DNA of 64,000 nucleotides. Source: Ignavibacteriota bacterium. GTDB taxonomy: Bacteria > Bacteroidota > Ignavibacteria > Ignavibacteriales > Melioribacteraceae. Every line of letters starts with the position of its first letter. The stretch's first letter is position 1. The notes below the pieces were generated by a model. It was given only the letters and a program-made list of their open reading frames with translations, did not search any database and was not told the DNA's origin. Position numbers and translations under genes: made by a program. Positions 17,904 to 26,319 of the stretch are shown piece after piece. Location: assembly GCA_016716225.1 (NCBI GenBank), contig JADJWT010000001.1, positions 2,366,501-2,430,500 of the forward strand, in the 5' to 3' direction.

Positions 17904-19177
17904 TTCAGCAAATTAAAAAAGTAAATAGTGTTAACGGAACTTTAATATTACCGGGTGATAAATCGATATCACATAGGGCAGTTATGTTTTCCGCACTTGC
18001 CGATGGTGAGTCGGAAATTTTTAATTGTCTTATGTCTGAAGATGTTAATGCAACAATTAGCGCATTCAGAAATATGGGGACCAAATTTGATATTGAAAAA
18101 GATAAAATAATAGTCTGGGGAAATGGTTTCAGCGGATTAACTGAACCGGAACGTGAATTGGACCTAGCAAATTCCGGAACTACGACAAGATTAATTTCCG
18201 GAATTTTAGCTGCACAAAAATTTCCTTCAACAATAATTGGCGATGAATCTTTATCGAAAAGACCAATGAAAAGAATTATTACTCCATTACGACAAATGGG
18301 TGCTAACATTACGGGAAATAATAATTGTCTTCCACTTATAATTAAACCAACAGATTACTTAAGACCAATTCATTATGAGTTACCAATTGCAAGCGCACAA
18401 GTTAAAAGTTGCATTCTGTTAGCTGGTTTATACTTGGATGAAGAAACAGTCGTTGTAGAAAACGTAGAAACAAGAGATCATACAGAAAAAATGTTGGGAT
18501 TAAAAGTAATTCAAGAAGGAAATATTAAAACAATTTATTCTTCATTAGATAAATATCCGGTTGCCTCGGAATATAAAGTTCCATCTGATATTTCAACTGC
18601 AGCTTTCTTTATTGTTTTGGCAAGCCTAGTAAAAAATTCTGAACTAAAAATTACGGGAGTTTCATTAAATGAAACTCGAACTGGAATTATTTCTGTGTTG
18701 GATGCAATGGGCGCCAATATTTCTGCTGAAAACATTAGTGAAATTAATGGTGAATTAAGAGGTGATTTAATTATTAAAAGTGCGGAATTAACAAATGTTG
18801 AGTTCGATGAAGAAATAATTCCAAATATTATTGATGAAATTCCAATACTGGCAATTGCGGGAATTTTTGCAAATGGTGATTTTGAAATTTCCGGAGTTAA
18901 GGAATTACGCACAAAAGAAAGTGATAGAATAAATTCAATTTGTAGAAATTTGGAAAAGTTGGGATTACATGTTGATGAATTTGAAGACGGTTTTGCAGTT
19001 CGCGGAAATATTACAAATAAAACAGCAGCTTTTGATAGTTATGGAGATCATAGAATTGCAATGTCTTATGCAATTTTGTCATCCATAATAGAAGGAGATT
19101 TTACGATTGATAATTTTGATTGCGTGGCTGTTTCAAATCCGGATTTTATAAATCAATTAAAGAGTATAAGTAATTAA
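17900..19177 (+). CDS. aroA: 3-phosphoshikimate 1-carboxyvinyltransferase (EPSP synthase)
   Basis: Sixth step of the shikimate pathway, joining phosphoenolpyruvate to shikimate 3-phosphate. The 425-residue protein has LPGDKSISHRAVM near residue 14, LANSGTTTRLISG near 88, the GDESLSKRPMKR loop, SAQVKSCILLAG, the conserved PSDISTAAFF, RTKESDRINS and YGDHRIAMSYAI. The frame is open to a TTG at 17888, but the ATG at 17900 overlaps the trmH stop as ATGA and fits family starts, so it is preferred. It is the last gene of the run that begins near 13231. Confidence 0.95.
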   Translation: MIQQIKKVNSVNGTLILPGDKSISHRAVMFSALADGESEIFNCLMSEDVNATISAFRNMGTKFDIEKDKIIVWGNGFSGLTEPERELDLANSGTTTRLISGILAAQKFPSTIIGDESLSKRPMKRIITPLRQMGANITGNNNCLPLIIKPTDYLRPIHYELPIASAQVKSCILLAGLYLDEETVVVENVETRDHTEKMLGLKVIQEGNIKTIYSSLDKYPVASEYKVPSDISTAAFFIVLASLVKNSELKITGVSLNETRTGIISVLDAMGANISAENISEINGELRGDLIIKSAELTNVEFDEEIIPNIIDEIPILAIAGIFANGDFEISGVKELRTKESDRINSICRNLEKLGLHVDEFEDGFAVRGNITNKTAAFDSYGDHRIAMSYAILSSIIEGDFTIDNFDCVAVSNPDFINQLKSISN

Positions 19178-19184
19178 TAATTAT

Positions 19185-19279
19185 AATCTTCTTAATCTTG
19201 CTCTTAAGCATAATCTTAATCTGAGTGTAAAAAACTTAAAATAAAATTAAGAGTAAGAATAAGGTTAAGAGTAAGAAAA
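19185..19279. repeat. Intergenic inverted repeat built of CTTAATCTTACTC-like units
   Basis: Left arm 19185-19225 contains repeated TCTTAATCTTGCTCTTAA-like units. Right arm 19245-19279 contains TTAAGAGTAAGAATAAGG-like units, which are the reverse complement with some mismatches. The RNA would fold into a long imperfect hairpin. A second member of the same family lies at 36973-37115. It fills the gap between aroA and ettA and has no coding potential. Confidence 0.7.
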
Positions 19280-19312
19280 ATAAAAATCATAAAAAGTTTT
19301 TGCGGAGAATAA

Positions 19313-20995
19313 ATGAGCGTTGATGATAAAAAAGTAATTTACTCAATGATTGGAGTGAGTAAATATTATGATAAAAAAGTTATACTTAAAAATATTTATC
19401 TTTCTTATTTCTACGGTGCTAAAATTGGAGTTCTTGGGCTAAACGGATCTGGTAAAAGTTCACTTCTAAAAATTCTTGCCGGGGTTGATAAAGAATTTAA
19501 CGGAGAAACGGCTGTTTCTCCCGGTTATACAATTGGGTATTTGGAACAAGAACCACAACTTGATGAAACAAAAACCGTAAAACAAATTGTTGAAGAAGGA
19601 GTTCAAGAAATTGTAGATACTTTAAAACAGTATGATGATATTAATGCAAAATTTGCTGAAGAAATGACCGAAGATGAAATGACTGAATTGCTCGAAAAGC
19701 AAGGAAAAGTTCAAGATAAATTAGATTCTATGAATGCGTGGGATTTAGATTCGCGATTAGATATGGCGATGAATGCATTAGGTTGCCCTCCCGGAGAAAC
19801 ATCAATTAAAGTTCTTTCCGGCGGTGAAAAAAGAAGAGTTGCTTTATGCCGATTATTATTGAAGAAGCCCGATATTCTTCTTCTAGATGAACCGACAAAC
19901 CATCTTGATGCCGAAACTGTGTTATGGCTTGAATCAGAATTAAATCGTTATCCCGGGACTGTAATTGCGGTAACTCACGATAGATATTTTCTCGATAATG
20001 TTGCCGGCTGGATTTTGGAATTGGATAGAGGCGAAGGAATTCCGTGGAAAGGAAATTATTCTTCTTGGCTTGAACAAAAACAAAATAGATTAAAACTTGA
20101 AGAGAAGAGAGAAACAGAGCGACAAAAAACTTTACAACGTGAATTAGATTGGATTAAAATGTCGCCGCGTGGAAGACAAGCAAAATCCAAAGCGAGAATT
20201 ACTTCTTATGAAAATATGTTGAAGGATGAAAAAGAACAAACTCAGAAAGAATTGGAAATTTATATTCCAGCCGGACCAAGATTAGGGAATGTTGTAATTC
20301 AAGCAGAAAATGTTTCTAAAGCTTTTGGAGATAAATTACTTTTTGAAAATTTAAATTTTTCACTTCCACCTGGAGGAATAGTTGGTGTAATTGGTCCAAA
20401 TGGTGCTGGAAAAACAACTTTATTTAGAATGATTATTGAACAAGAAAAAGCAGATTCGGGAAATTTTAAAATTGGCGAAACCGTTAAATTAGCATATGTT
20501 GATCAAAGCAGAGATGTTTTAAAAAGTGATAAATCAGTTTGGGAAATAATTTCCGAAGGCTCTGATATTATTAAATTGGGAAATAGGGAAATGAATTCTC
20601 GCGCTTATGTGGGGCAGTTTAATTTTACTGGAGGAGATCAACAAAAAAAAGTTGGAGTGCTTTCCGGAGGTGAAAGGAATAGAGTTCATCTTGCAAAAGT
20701 TTTAAAAGAAGGCGCAAACGTAATTTTATTGGATGAACCTACAAACGATTTAGATGTAAATACAATGCGTGCTTTGGAAGAAGGATTATTAAATTTTGCC
20801 GGCTGCTCAGTTGTTATTAGTCACGATAGATGGTTTTTAGATAGAATTTGTACGCACATATTAGCTTTCGAAGGAAACAGCCAAGTTGTTTGGTTTGAAG
20901 GAAACTTTTCTGATTATGAAGAGAACAAAAAAGAAAGATTGGGTTCTGCAGCTGATATTCCACAAAGAATAAAATATAAAAAGTTGGTTAGATAA
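19313..20995 (+). CDS. ettA: Energy-dependent translational throttle protein EttA (ABC-F ATPase)
   Basis: A 560-residue cytosolic ABC-F protein with two ATPase domains and no membrane segment. EttA binds the ribosomal E site and gates the first peptide bond according to ADP/ATP ratio. Domain 1 has GLNGSGKSSLLKIL (about residue 41), LSGGEKRRVALCRLLL (about 165) and ILLLDEPTNHLDAET (about 185). Domain 2 has GPNGAGKTTLFRM (about 361), LSGGERNRVHLAKVL and VILLDEPTNDLDVNT. The linker KMSPRGRQAKSKARI near 285 is the signature of this subfamily. A GCGGAG ribosome binding site precedes the ATG. Confidence 0.95.
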   Translation: MSVDDKKVIYSMIGVSKYYDKKVILKNIYLSYFYGAKIGVLGLNGSGKSSLLKILAGVDKEFNGETAVSPGYTIGYLEQEPQLDETKTVKQIVEEGVQEIVDTLKQYDDINAKFAEEMTEDEMTELLEKQGKVQDKLDSMNAWDLDSRLDMAMNALGCPPGETSIKVLSGGEKRRVALCRLLLKKPDILLLDEPTNHLDAETVLWLESELNRYPGTVIAVTHDRYFLDNVAGWILELDRGEGIPWKGNYSSWLEQKQNRLKLEEKRETERQKTLQRELDWIKMSPRGRQAKSKARITSYENMLKDEKEQTQKELEIYIPAGPRLGNVVIQAENVSKAFGDKLLFENLNFSLPPGGIVGVIGPNGAGKTTLFRMIIEQEKADSGNFKIGETVKLAYVDQSRDVLKSDKSVWEIISEGSDIIKLGNREMNSRAYVGQFNFTGGDQQKKVGVLSGGERNRVHLAKVLKEGANVILLDEPTNDLDVNTMRALEEGLLNFAGCSVVISHDRWFLDRICTHILAFEGNSQVVWFEGNFSDYEENKKERLGSAADIPQRIKYKKLVR

Positions 20996-21025
20996 TTTTT
21001 TGAAATAGAATTTTTTATCTAAAAC

Positions 21026-21097
21026 TGTCATTCCGAATTTATTTCGGAATCTTTGATCAAAAGTTTAGTAAGATGCTGAAATAAATTCAGCATGACA
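21026..21097. repeat. Dispersed double-palindrome repeat with TGTCATTCCGAA-type ends
   Basis: The element begins TGTCATTCCGAATTTATTTC and ends with AAATAAATTCAGCATGACA. The two ends are imperfect reverse complements (TGTCAT...ATGACA), and each half is itself a small palindrome (TTCCGAA..TTCGGAA and TGCTGAA..TTCAGCA). Repeats with this sequence pattern are common intergenic elements in Bacteroidota-group genomes. It lies between convergent genes and probably also ends both transcripts. Confidence 0.8.
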
Positions 21098-21112
21098 AAA
21101 AATAAGATTTTA

Positions 21113-21778
21113 TTAATTTAATATTTTCTCATTTATCAATTCATTTAAAATTTTACTTATATCTTCTGCTTTAGAATTTATCATAAAATGACTTCCATCA
21201 ATTACCTTAATTGGATTTGAAATTAATTTTATAGGAAATGTTTTATCATTTGTTCCATGAATATGAATTAAATTTGTGTGAATTATTTTTTCACTTTCCC
21301 AATTAACAATTTTATCAAAAGCCCATCTAAAATAATTATCAGAGCAGTTATTTAACATATTAATAAAAAGTGATTTACCTTTATCTGAATTATATCCAAA
21401 TAGATTTGCCCATAATGGGAAAGTTTTTAGAACTAATTTTTTATTAAACAATTTATAAATTGGTAAGTGCTTAAATATCAATAAAGAAAAGGGTTTTTCC
21501 TTGCTTAGTTTTATGCTTGAAATAATTATTACTTTTTCAACATTAATTACTTTAGAAATTTCTTGAACAACAATTCCACCAAAAGAATGGCCAATCAAAA
21601 TTAATTTTCTATCGGAAATATTTATAAATTTAGAAAATCTAATTATATAATTTTTTAAACTTTCATTTTTCTCAGGTTCGAGCCAATTTAAATAAATAAT
21701 ATTATCAGAATTTAATTTTAGATTTTCAAATAATCTCTGATCAAAACACATTCCGGGAATTAGATAGATATCATACAT
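21113..21778 (-). CDS. Alpha/beta hydrolase, probably co-transcribed with bshC
   Basis: 221 residues with a compact alpha/beta-hydrolase fold. The nucleophile elbow LIGHSFGGIVVQE lies near residue 62, a candidate acidic residue is in HGTNDKTFP near 175 and the catalytic His is in DGSHFMI near 196. There is no signal peptide. The start is 2 bp after the bshC stop, so they share a transcript. A thiol-ester or S-conjugate hydrolase linked to bacillithiol is one idea, but the sequence does not show a substrate. Confidence 0.85.
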   Translation of the reverse strand: MYDIYLIPGMCFDQRLFENLKLNSDNIIYLNWLEPEKNESLKNYIIRFSKFINISDRKLILIGHSFGGIVVQEISKVINVEKVIIISSIKLSKEKPFSLLIFKHLPIYKLFNKKLVLKTFPLWANLFGYNSDKGKSLFINMLNNCSDNYFRWAFDKIVNWESEKIIHTNLIHIHGTNDKTFPIKLISNPIKVIDGSHFMINSKAEDISKILNELINEKILN

Positions 21779-21780
21779 TT

Positions 21781-23397
21781 TTAGAGTTCAAGAATCTGAT
21801 GTTTAAATTCATGAATATCTAATTCATTGTATAGCCAATCGAAAAAATCAAATCCATATTTATTAATGAAATTTAAAATTCCCAATTCTCTTTCTTGGAG
21901 ATTATCATTTGGGAAAATGTTATTCTTTGCTTTTTTAATTTGTCTAATTGTAGAATCAAATTTAGTTTCTTGCAATTTCAAAGATTTTGATTTAAGTATT
22001 TCCAATTGATGTAATATTTTTTCCGAAGAATTTTTTGTAGAATCTGCTAGAGTTTTATCAATAGATTCAAGCACATTAGATAATTGCATTAACTCATTTT
22101 CAATATTCTTGGAAGTAGTGTTAAAAATTTGTTCAACACTATTATCAGAAATGTTATTTAGAATTTCATCTTTTAATATTTGGAAATCACCAAAAAATTG
22201 CTGAGAACTTAAATTATATTTTATTAGGATTTTTGCAATTGTACTTTCTATTATAGTTGCTGAAGTTCGTGGAAATATGAACGGATGTTGAATATCAAAA
22301 TATTTGTATAGTGGAATTGCTTGTGCATAGTAATTAATTTCTGCTGGACCGGCGATATAAAATCCGGTTGGAAATAAAAAATCCTCACAAATCGGTCGAA
22401 GTAATACGTTCGGACTAAAACATTCCGGTTTTTCATCAAGTAAATTTAATATTTCATCGAATGTAATTTTTTTTCTTTTCCCTTTTAGTCTAAAATCTTC
22501 ATCAGCGGGTTCAATTAAATGTCGTCCGGTTTCATCTGAGATAAACAAATTTATTGGCTTTACTTTTACTTGGGAATGGTAATTTTCATCCAAATCAACG
22601 CTTGTTAATAAAATGTCCTTAGTATGAGTTTTAAAATTCAAAAGTTCCTTTTTAAAGATTGGAACAAGTAATTTCTTTACCGAATTATCTTGCGGATTAA
22701 ATATTATTAATCCGGTTTCATCAAAAATTTTGTAAGTAAATTTGAAAAAAGATTCTGCAATTGTAATATCTGATTTTAAGATTTCATTTATAAAATCTTT
22801 TACTTCATTTGTAAATTCAGTTTCTCTTAAAGAAGCAAAGATTTTGTTTTTAAAATCTTTAATGGAATTTGTGAATTTAAGTGAGCCAACGCTTCCTTTA
22901 TTTTCAACATTTAAAATTTCATCATTATAAAAAAAAGTTTCAATTTCATTTTCACTATTCAACAAGTTTAAATTTGAAATTTCTTCAAAATCATGGTCAT
23001 CACCAGCCATCCAAAAAATTGGAATGAAATTGTAACTGGTGAATTTTTCATTCAAATATTCACTCAATTTAATTGCAGTAAAAATTTTATAAATTGTATA
23101 AAGTGGTCCACCAACTAAACCAAGCTGTTGACCGGTAAAAACGGCTATTGTATTTTCTTTTTTGAGCAATTCAATATTTGATTTTGTTTTTTCTGAAGGT
23201 GTAGAAAAACCATATTGTTTTTTAATAATTTCAGAAAGTTCATTACCATTTTTGTTGGTTATTTTGCTGAAAATATTTTCGTACGAATTCTCATCTTTAA
23301 AATTTATATTATAATAATTTCTTACTTTCTCAAAATTATTTATGTAATCTTTAAACAGTTCACTCATTCCCGGAACTTGATTAAAATCAATTTGCAT
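21781..23397 (-). CDS. bshC: Bacillithiol biosynthesis cysteine-adding enzyme BshC
   Basis: 538 residues. BshC is the putative ligase that adds cysteine to glucosaminyl-malate in the last step of bacillithiol synthesis, giving the low-molecular-weight thiol that replaces glutathione. The family signatures VFTGQQLGLVGGPLYTIYK (about residue 90) and FIPIFWMAGDDHDFEEI (about 126) are clear. The RPICEDFLFPTGFYIAGPAEINYYAQ-like region lies near 335, and the last third is a coiled-coil helical domain. bshA and bshB are not in the window. Length is normal. Confidence 0.93.
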   Translation of the reverse strand: MQIDFNQVPGMSELFKDYINNFEKVRNYYNINFKDENSYENIFSKITNKNGNELSEIIKKQYGFSTPSEKTKSNIELLKKENTIAVFTGQQLGLVGGPLYTIYKIFTAIKLSEYLNEKFTSYNFIPIFWMAGDDHDFEEISNLNLLNSENEIETFFYNDEILNVENKGSVGSLKFTNSIKDFKNKIFASLRETEFTNEVKDFINEILKSDITIAESFFKFTYKIFDETGLIIFNPQDNSVKKLLVPIFKKELLNFKTHTKDILLTSVDLDENYHSQVKVKPINLFISDETGRHLIEPADEDFRLKGKRKKITFDEILNLLDEKPECFSPNVLLRPICEDFLFPTGFYIAGPAEINYYAQAIPLYKYFDIQHPFIFPRTSATIIESTIAKILIKYNLSSQQFFGDFQILKDEILNNISDNSVEQIFNTTSKNIENELMQLSNVLESIDKTLADSTKNSSEKILHQLEILKSKSLKLQETKFDSTIRQIKKAKNNIFPNDNLQERELGILNFINKYGFDFFDWLYNELDIHEFKHQILEL

Positions 23398-23563
23398 TTT
23401 TTCTCCAATTATAAACTTTACGTTTACAAAAATAAGAATCTTAATAATTGTTTACATGTAATAAATTTTTCGCTTTCATAATTCAAAATCAATACTCATC
23501 CAAAAATTGATTATCTTTATTTTTGAAGGTCTTTTAACTAACTTTAATTCAAAATTTATTAGT

Positions 23564-23571
23564 TATCTTTG
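23564..23571 (+). promoter_or_regulatory. Possible -7 promoter element for the flippase/glycosyltransferase cluster
   Basis: TATCTTTG is an exact match to the Bacteroidota TAnnTTTG element, located 47 bases before the ATG at 23619 in a divergent intergenic region. No clear TTG-type -33 box lies at the expected distance, so this is tentative. Confidence 0.28.
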
Positions 23572-23618
23572 GTTATAAATACATTTAGTATTTTAGATAA
23601 AATTCCCCAAAATCATCA

Positions 23619-24551
23619 ATGATTAAAAATAAAATAAAACTTTTTACCAAAATAATAATTGCAATTCTATTATTAGTCTATTTGGTTCAATATGTTAATT
23701 ATGATGCAATAATTTTTGCGATTAAAAAATCCGATAAATTAATTTTGGCATTTGTTTTCATACTTAGTTTTTTGAATATATATATGCAATTTTTAAAATG
23801 GGAAGTTGTTTGCAATTCACTTTTGAAAATTAAAGATAAAAATAAAATTTTACTTTCTTTGTTTTACGGTTTTAGCGGCGGAATTGCTACACCAATAAGA
23901 ATTGGGGAATATGTTGGTCGTAAATTAGCTTTTGAAAACATTGGATTAATGAAAGTTACAATTGCTACAATAATTGAAAAATTTACTTCTTTAATTTTTG
24001 TGTTAGTTTTTGGATCAATTTCAACAATATTATTTTTGAATAAATATTACTCATTTAAGTTTGCTGCCATAGCTTTTTTAATTTTTGTAGTTTCCATCAT
24101 TTCGATTTATTACTTTATAATCGGTGTAAGAAAATCAACCGGAATTGTAAATTATCTTAAGGAAAAGTTTACTTTTTTCAAAAATCTTATTGTTGAATTA
24201 AAATATGTAAAAGAGTTAGGTAAAGTTAATTTACGCAAGTTAATTTTCTATTCAATATTCTTTTATTTTCTCTACATATTTCAATATGCATTATTAGTTG
24301 TAGCTTTTAACAACGGTGGAAATTTAATATACTCATTTTGGGCTGGCACTATAGTAATGTTTGTAAAAAGCGTTTTATCGTTTATTTCTTTTGCCGATTT
24401 AGGAATTAGGGAAAGTTCTTCAATTTTGGTTTTATCAAAAATGAGTTTCTCAAAAGCTGTTGGATTTAATTCCGCAATATTTTTATTTCTATTTAATCTT
24501 TTAATTCCATCAATTATTGGTTTAATATTACTTATTAAAAAAAATAAATGA
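23619..24551 (+). CDS. UPF0104/lysylphosphatidylglycerol-synthase-TM-like flippase family membrane protein
   Basis: 310 residues with about seven or eight membrane helices. The segments IATPIRIGEYVGRKLAFENIG and SFADLGIRESSSILVLSKM match the conserved loops of the LPG-synthase transmembrane/UPF0104 family (the flippase part of MprF-like proteins). Members are proposed to move lipids or lipid-linked sugars across the inner membrane. It is the first gene of an overlapping chain and is followed by a four-base ATGA overlap with a glycosyltransferase, so its cargo is probably the product of that chain. Confidence 0.83.
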   Translation: MIKNKIKLFTKIIIAILLLVYLVQYVNYDAIIFAIKKSDKLILAFVFILSFLNIYMQFLKWEVVCNSLLKIKDKNKILLSLFYGFSGGIATPIRIGEYVGRKLAFENIGLMKVTIATIIEKFTSLIFVLVFGSISTILFLNKYYSFKFAAIAFLIFVVSIISIYYFIIGVRKSTGIVNYLKEKFTFFKNLIVELKYVKELGKVNLRKLIFYSIFFYFLYIFQYALLVVAFNNGGNLIYSFWAGTIVMFVKSVLSFISFADLGIRESSSILVLSKMSFSKAVGFNSAIFLFLFNLLIPSIIGLILLIKKNK

Positions 24552-25678
24552 TTATTCTGTTTATCATATTTGCATTTCTCGGATTTTATTATCTAATCTT
24601 TCTAATAAAAATTGTTGAAGGAATTAAGATTGTTAAAAGTGAGAATTCGGAAATTAAAAATGATGAATTTGTAAGTGTAATAATTCCATTTAGAAATGAA
24701 GAAAAAAATATTTTTAAAAGTTTACTAAGTATAGAATCACAATCAATTCCCCAAAATCAGTATGAAATTATTTATGTTGATGACAATTCCGATGATAATT
24801 CTTTTGAGATATTACAAAGTTCGGTCACATCACAAAATGTAAAAATTATTAAATCCAATTCAAGTTTAACAAATCGCGCACACAAAAAACTAGCACTTAA
24901 TCAAGCAATTGAAATTGCAAAAGGTGAAATTATTATTACCACAGATGCTGATTGTATTCATGGTAAAAATTGGTTAGAAATAATGAAAAATAAATTCGAT
25001 TCTGAAACTGGATTTGTTTCCGGTCCGGTTGAATTTATCGAAGACGAAAATTTATTTTCGAAATTACAAAGATTAGAATTCTCAAGTTTGATTATTGTTG
25101 GCGCAGCTTTAATTGGAATTAAAGAGCCGATAATTTGCAATGCTGCAAATTTAGGATTTAGAAAATCCGTTTTTAAAATGGTTAACGGTTATGATGATAA
25201 TTTAAATCTTTCTTCCGGAGATGATGAATTTTTAATGCAAAAAATTTCATCCAATACAAATTTTAAAATAAAATTTTGTTATGATAAAAATGCAATATCA
25301 TTTACAAATCCAAATTCATCAATAAAGGAATTTATAAATCAGCGTAAACGTTGGGCAAGTAAAAGTTTTTATTATGTCAAAAAATCAATAACAATAAAAT
25401 TGGCAATTATATATTTGTTCTATTTCAGTTTTTTAGCTCAATTTTTACTTGGATTATTTTTTAATAAATTATTCTTCGTGAGTCTTATCTTCAGTTTTAT
25501 TTTTAAATTAATTTCAGAAAACTATATCATGCGGCAAGAATCGGTCGATTTGTTTAAGAAAGTAAATATGAAATTATTTTTCGTTGCAGAAATTTTACAT
25601 ATTCCTTATATAATATTTGCCGGAATTTCCGGATTATTCGGCAACTACGAATGGAAAGGAAGAAAAATAAAAAGATGA
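24548..25678 (+). CDS. Membrane-associated family 2 glycosyltransferase (first of two)
   Basis: 376 residues. A short N-terminal helix (residues 1-20) is followed by a GT-A domain: VSVIIPFRNEEKNIFKSL, VDDNSDDNSFEIL, the metal-binding TTDADCIHG (DxD-like, about residue 137), SSGDDEFLMQK and NQRKRWASKS (Q/RxxRW-like, about 265), then two or three C-terminal helices. The Q/RxxRW motif is shared with processive synthases of the cellulose/hyaluronan type. It starts by ATGA overlap and overlaps the deacetylase start in the same way. Sugar and acceptor are unknown. Confidence 0.9.
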   Translation: MIILFIIFAFLGFYYLIFLIKIVEGIKIVKSENSEIKNDEFVSVIIPFRNEEKNIFKSLLSIESQSIPQNQYEIIYVDDNSDDNSFEILQSSVTSQNVKIIKSNSSLTNRAHKKLALNQAIEIAKGEIIITTDADCIHGKNWLEIMKNKFDSETGFVSGPVEFIEDENLFSKLQRLEFSSLIIVGAALIGIKEPIICNAANLGFRKSVFKMVNGYDDNLNLSSGDDEFLMQKISSNTNFKIKFCYDKNAISFTNPNSSIKEFINQRKRWASKSFYYVKKSITIKLAIIYLFYFSFLAQFLLGLFFNKLFFVSLIFSFIFKLISENYIMRQESVDLFKKVNMKLFFVAEILHIPYIIFAGISGLFGNYEWKGRKIKR

Positions 25679-26319
25679 AATGGAAATATAATCCGCCAAG
25701 TTTACTAAAAAATATTTTCTCAGATTTTCAATGGGAATCTTATATTAGTAAAATACTTTTAACTTTTGATGATGGACCAAATCCAAATACAACAGAAATT
25801 ATTTTAAAGGAATTGCAAAAAAATAATATTAAATCAATATTTTTCTGTGTCGGTGATAATCTTCAGAAATATAATTCATTGGCTTCAGACATTTTAGCTG
25901 AAGGACATGAAATTGGAAATCATACTTTAAAACATCAGAAAATTTCAAAATTAAACTCTTCGGAAATTCATTCTTCAATAAAATCAGTGCAAAATTTTGC
26001 TTGGGAAAAATTAAATTATAGAATAAAATATTTTCGCCCGCCTTATGGAAGATTTGATTTTCGAACAAAAAAAATTCTTAATTCATTTCAACTCAGAAAT
26101 GTACTTTGGTCATTGCTTACATTTGATTACAAAAATGAAATAAATATTGTTAAATTTGCCGTACAAAATTATTTAACTCAAAACTCAATAATAGTTTTGC
26201 ACGATAGCAATAAATCAAAAGATATAATTTTAGATACGATAAAAATTATTGTGGAAGAATCGGTAAATAAAAATTATCAAATTGGAAAACCTTCTGAATG
26301 TTTGAGACACTTTTCATAA
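25675..26319 (+). CDS. NodB-type polysaccharide deacetylase
   Basis: 214 residues from the ATG at 25675, which overlaps the previous stop as ATGA; an in-frame ATG at 25651 would add eight Lys-rich residues. All catalytic motifs are present: LTFDDGPNPNT (catalytic Asp and metal Asp), GHEIGNHTLKH (H-x3-H metal ligands), FRPPYGRFD and the terminal IIVLHDSNKS. Such enzymes remove N-acetyl groups from amino sugars. No signal peptide is seen, so it may act on the cytoplasmic face on a lipid-linked sugar, consistent with its position between two glycosyltransferases. It overlaps the next gene by 22 bp. Confidence 0.9.
   Translation: MKWKYNPPSLLKNIFSDFQWESYISKILLTFDDGPNPNTTEIILKELQKNNIKSIFFCVGDNLQKYNSLASDILAEGHEIGNHTLKHQKISKLNSSEIHSSIKSVQNFAWEKLNYRIKYFRPPYGRFDFRTKKILNSFQLRNVLWSLLTFDYKNEINIVKFAVQNYLTQNSIIVLHDSNKSKDIILDTIKIIVEESVNKNYQIGKPSECLRHFS

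Noticed and set aside
19185..19279. A CRISPR array
   Set aside because: The repeat units are 6-7 bases, degenerate and in inverted arms, with no regular spacers and no cas genes.
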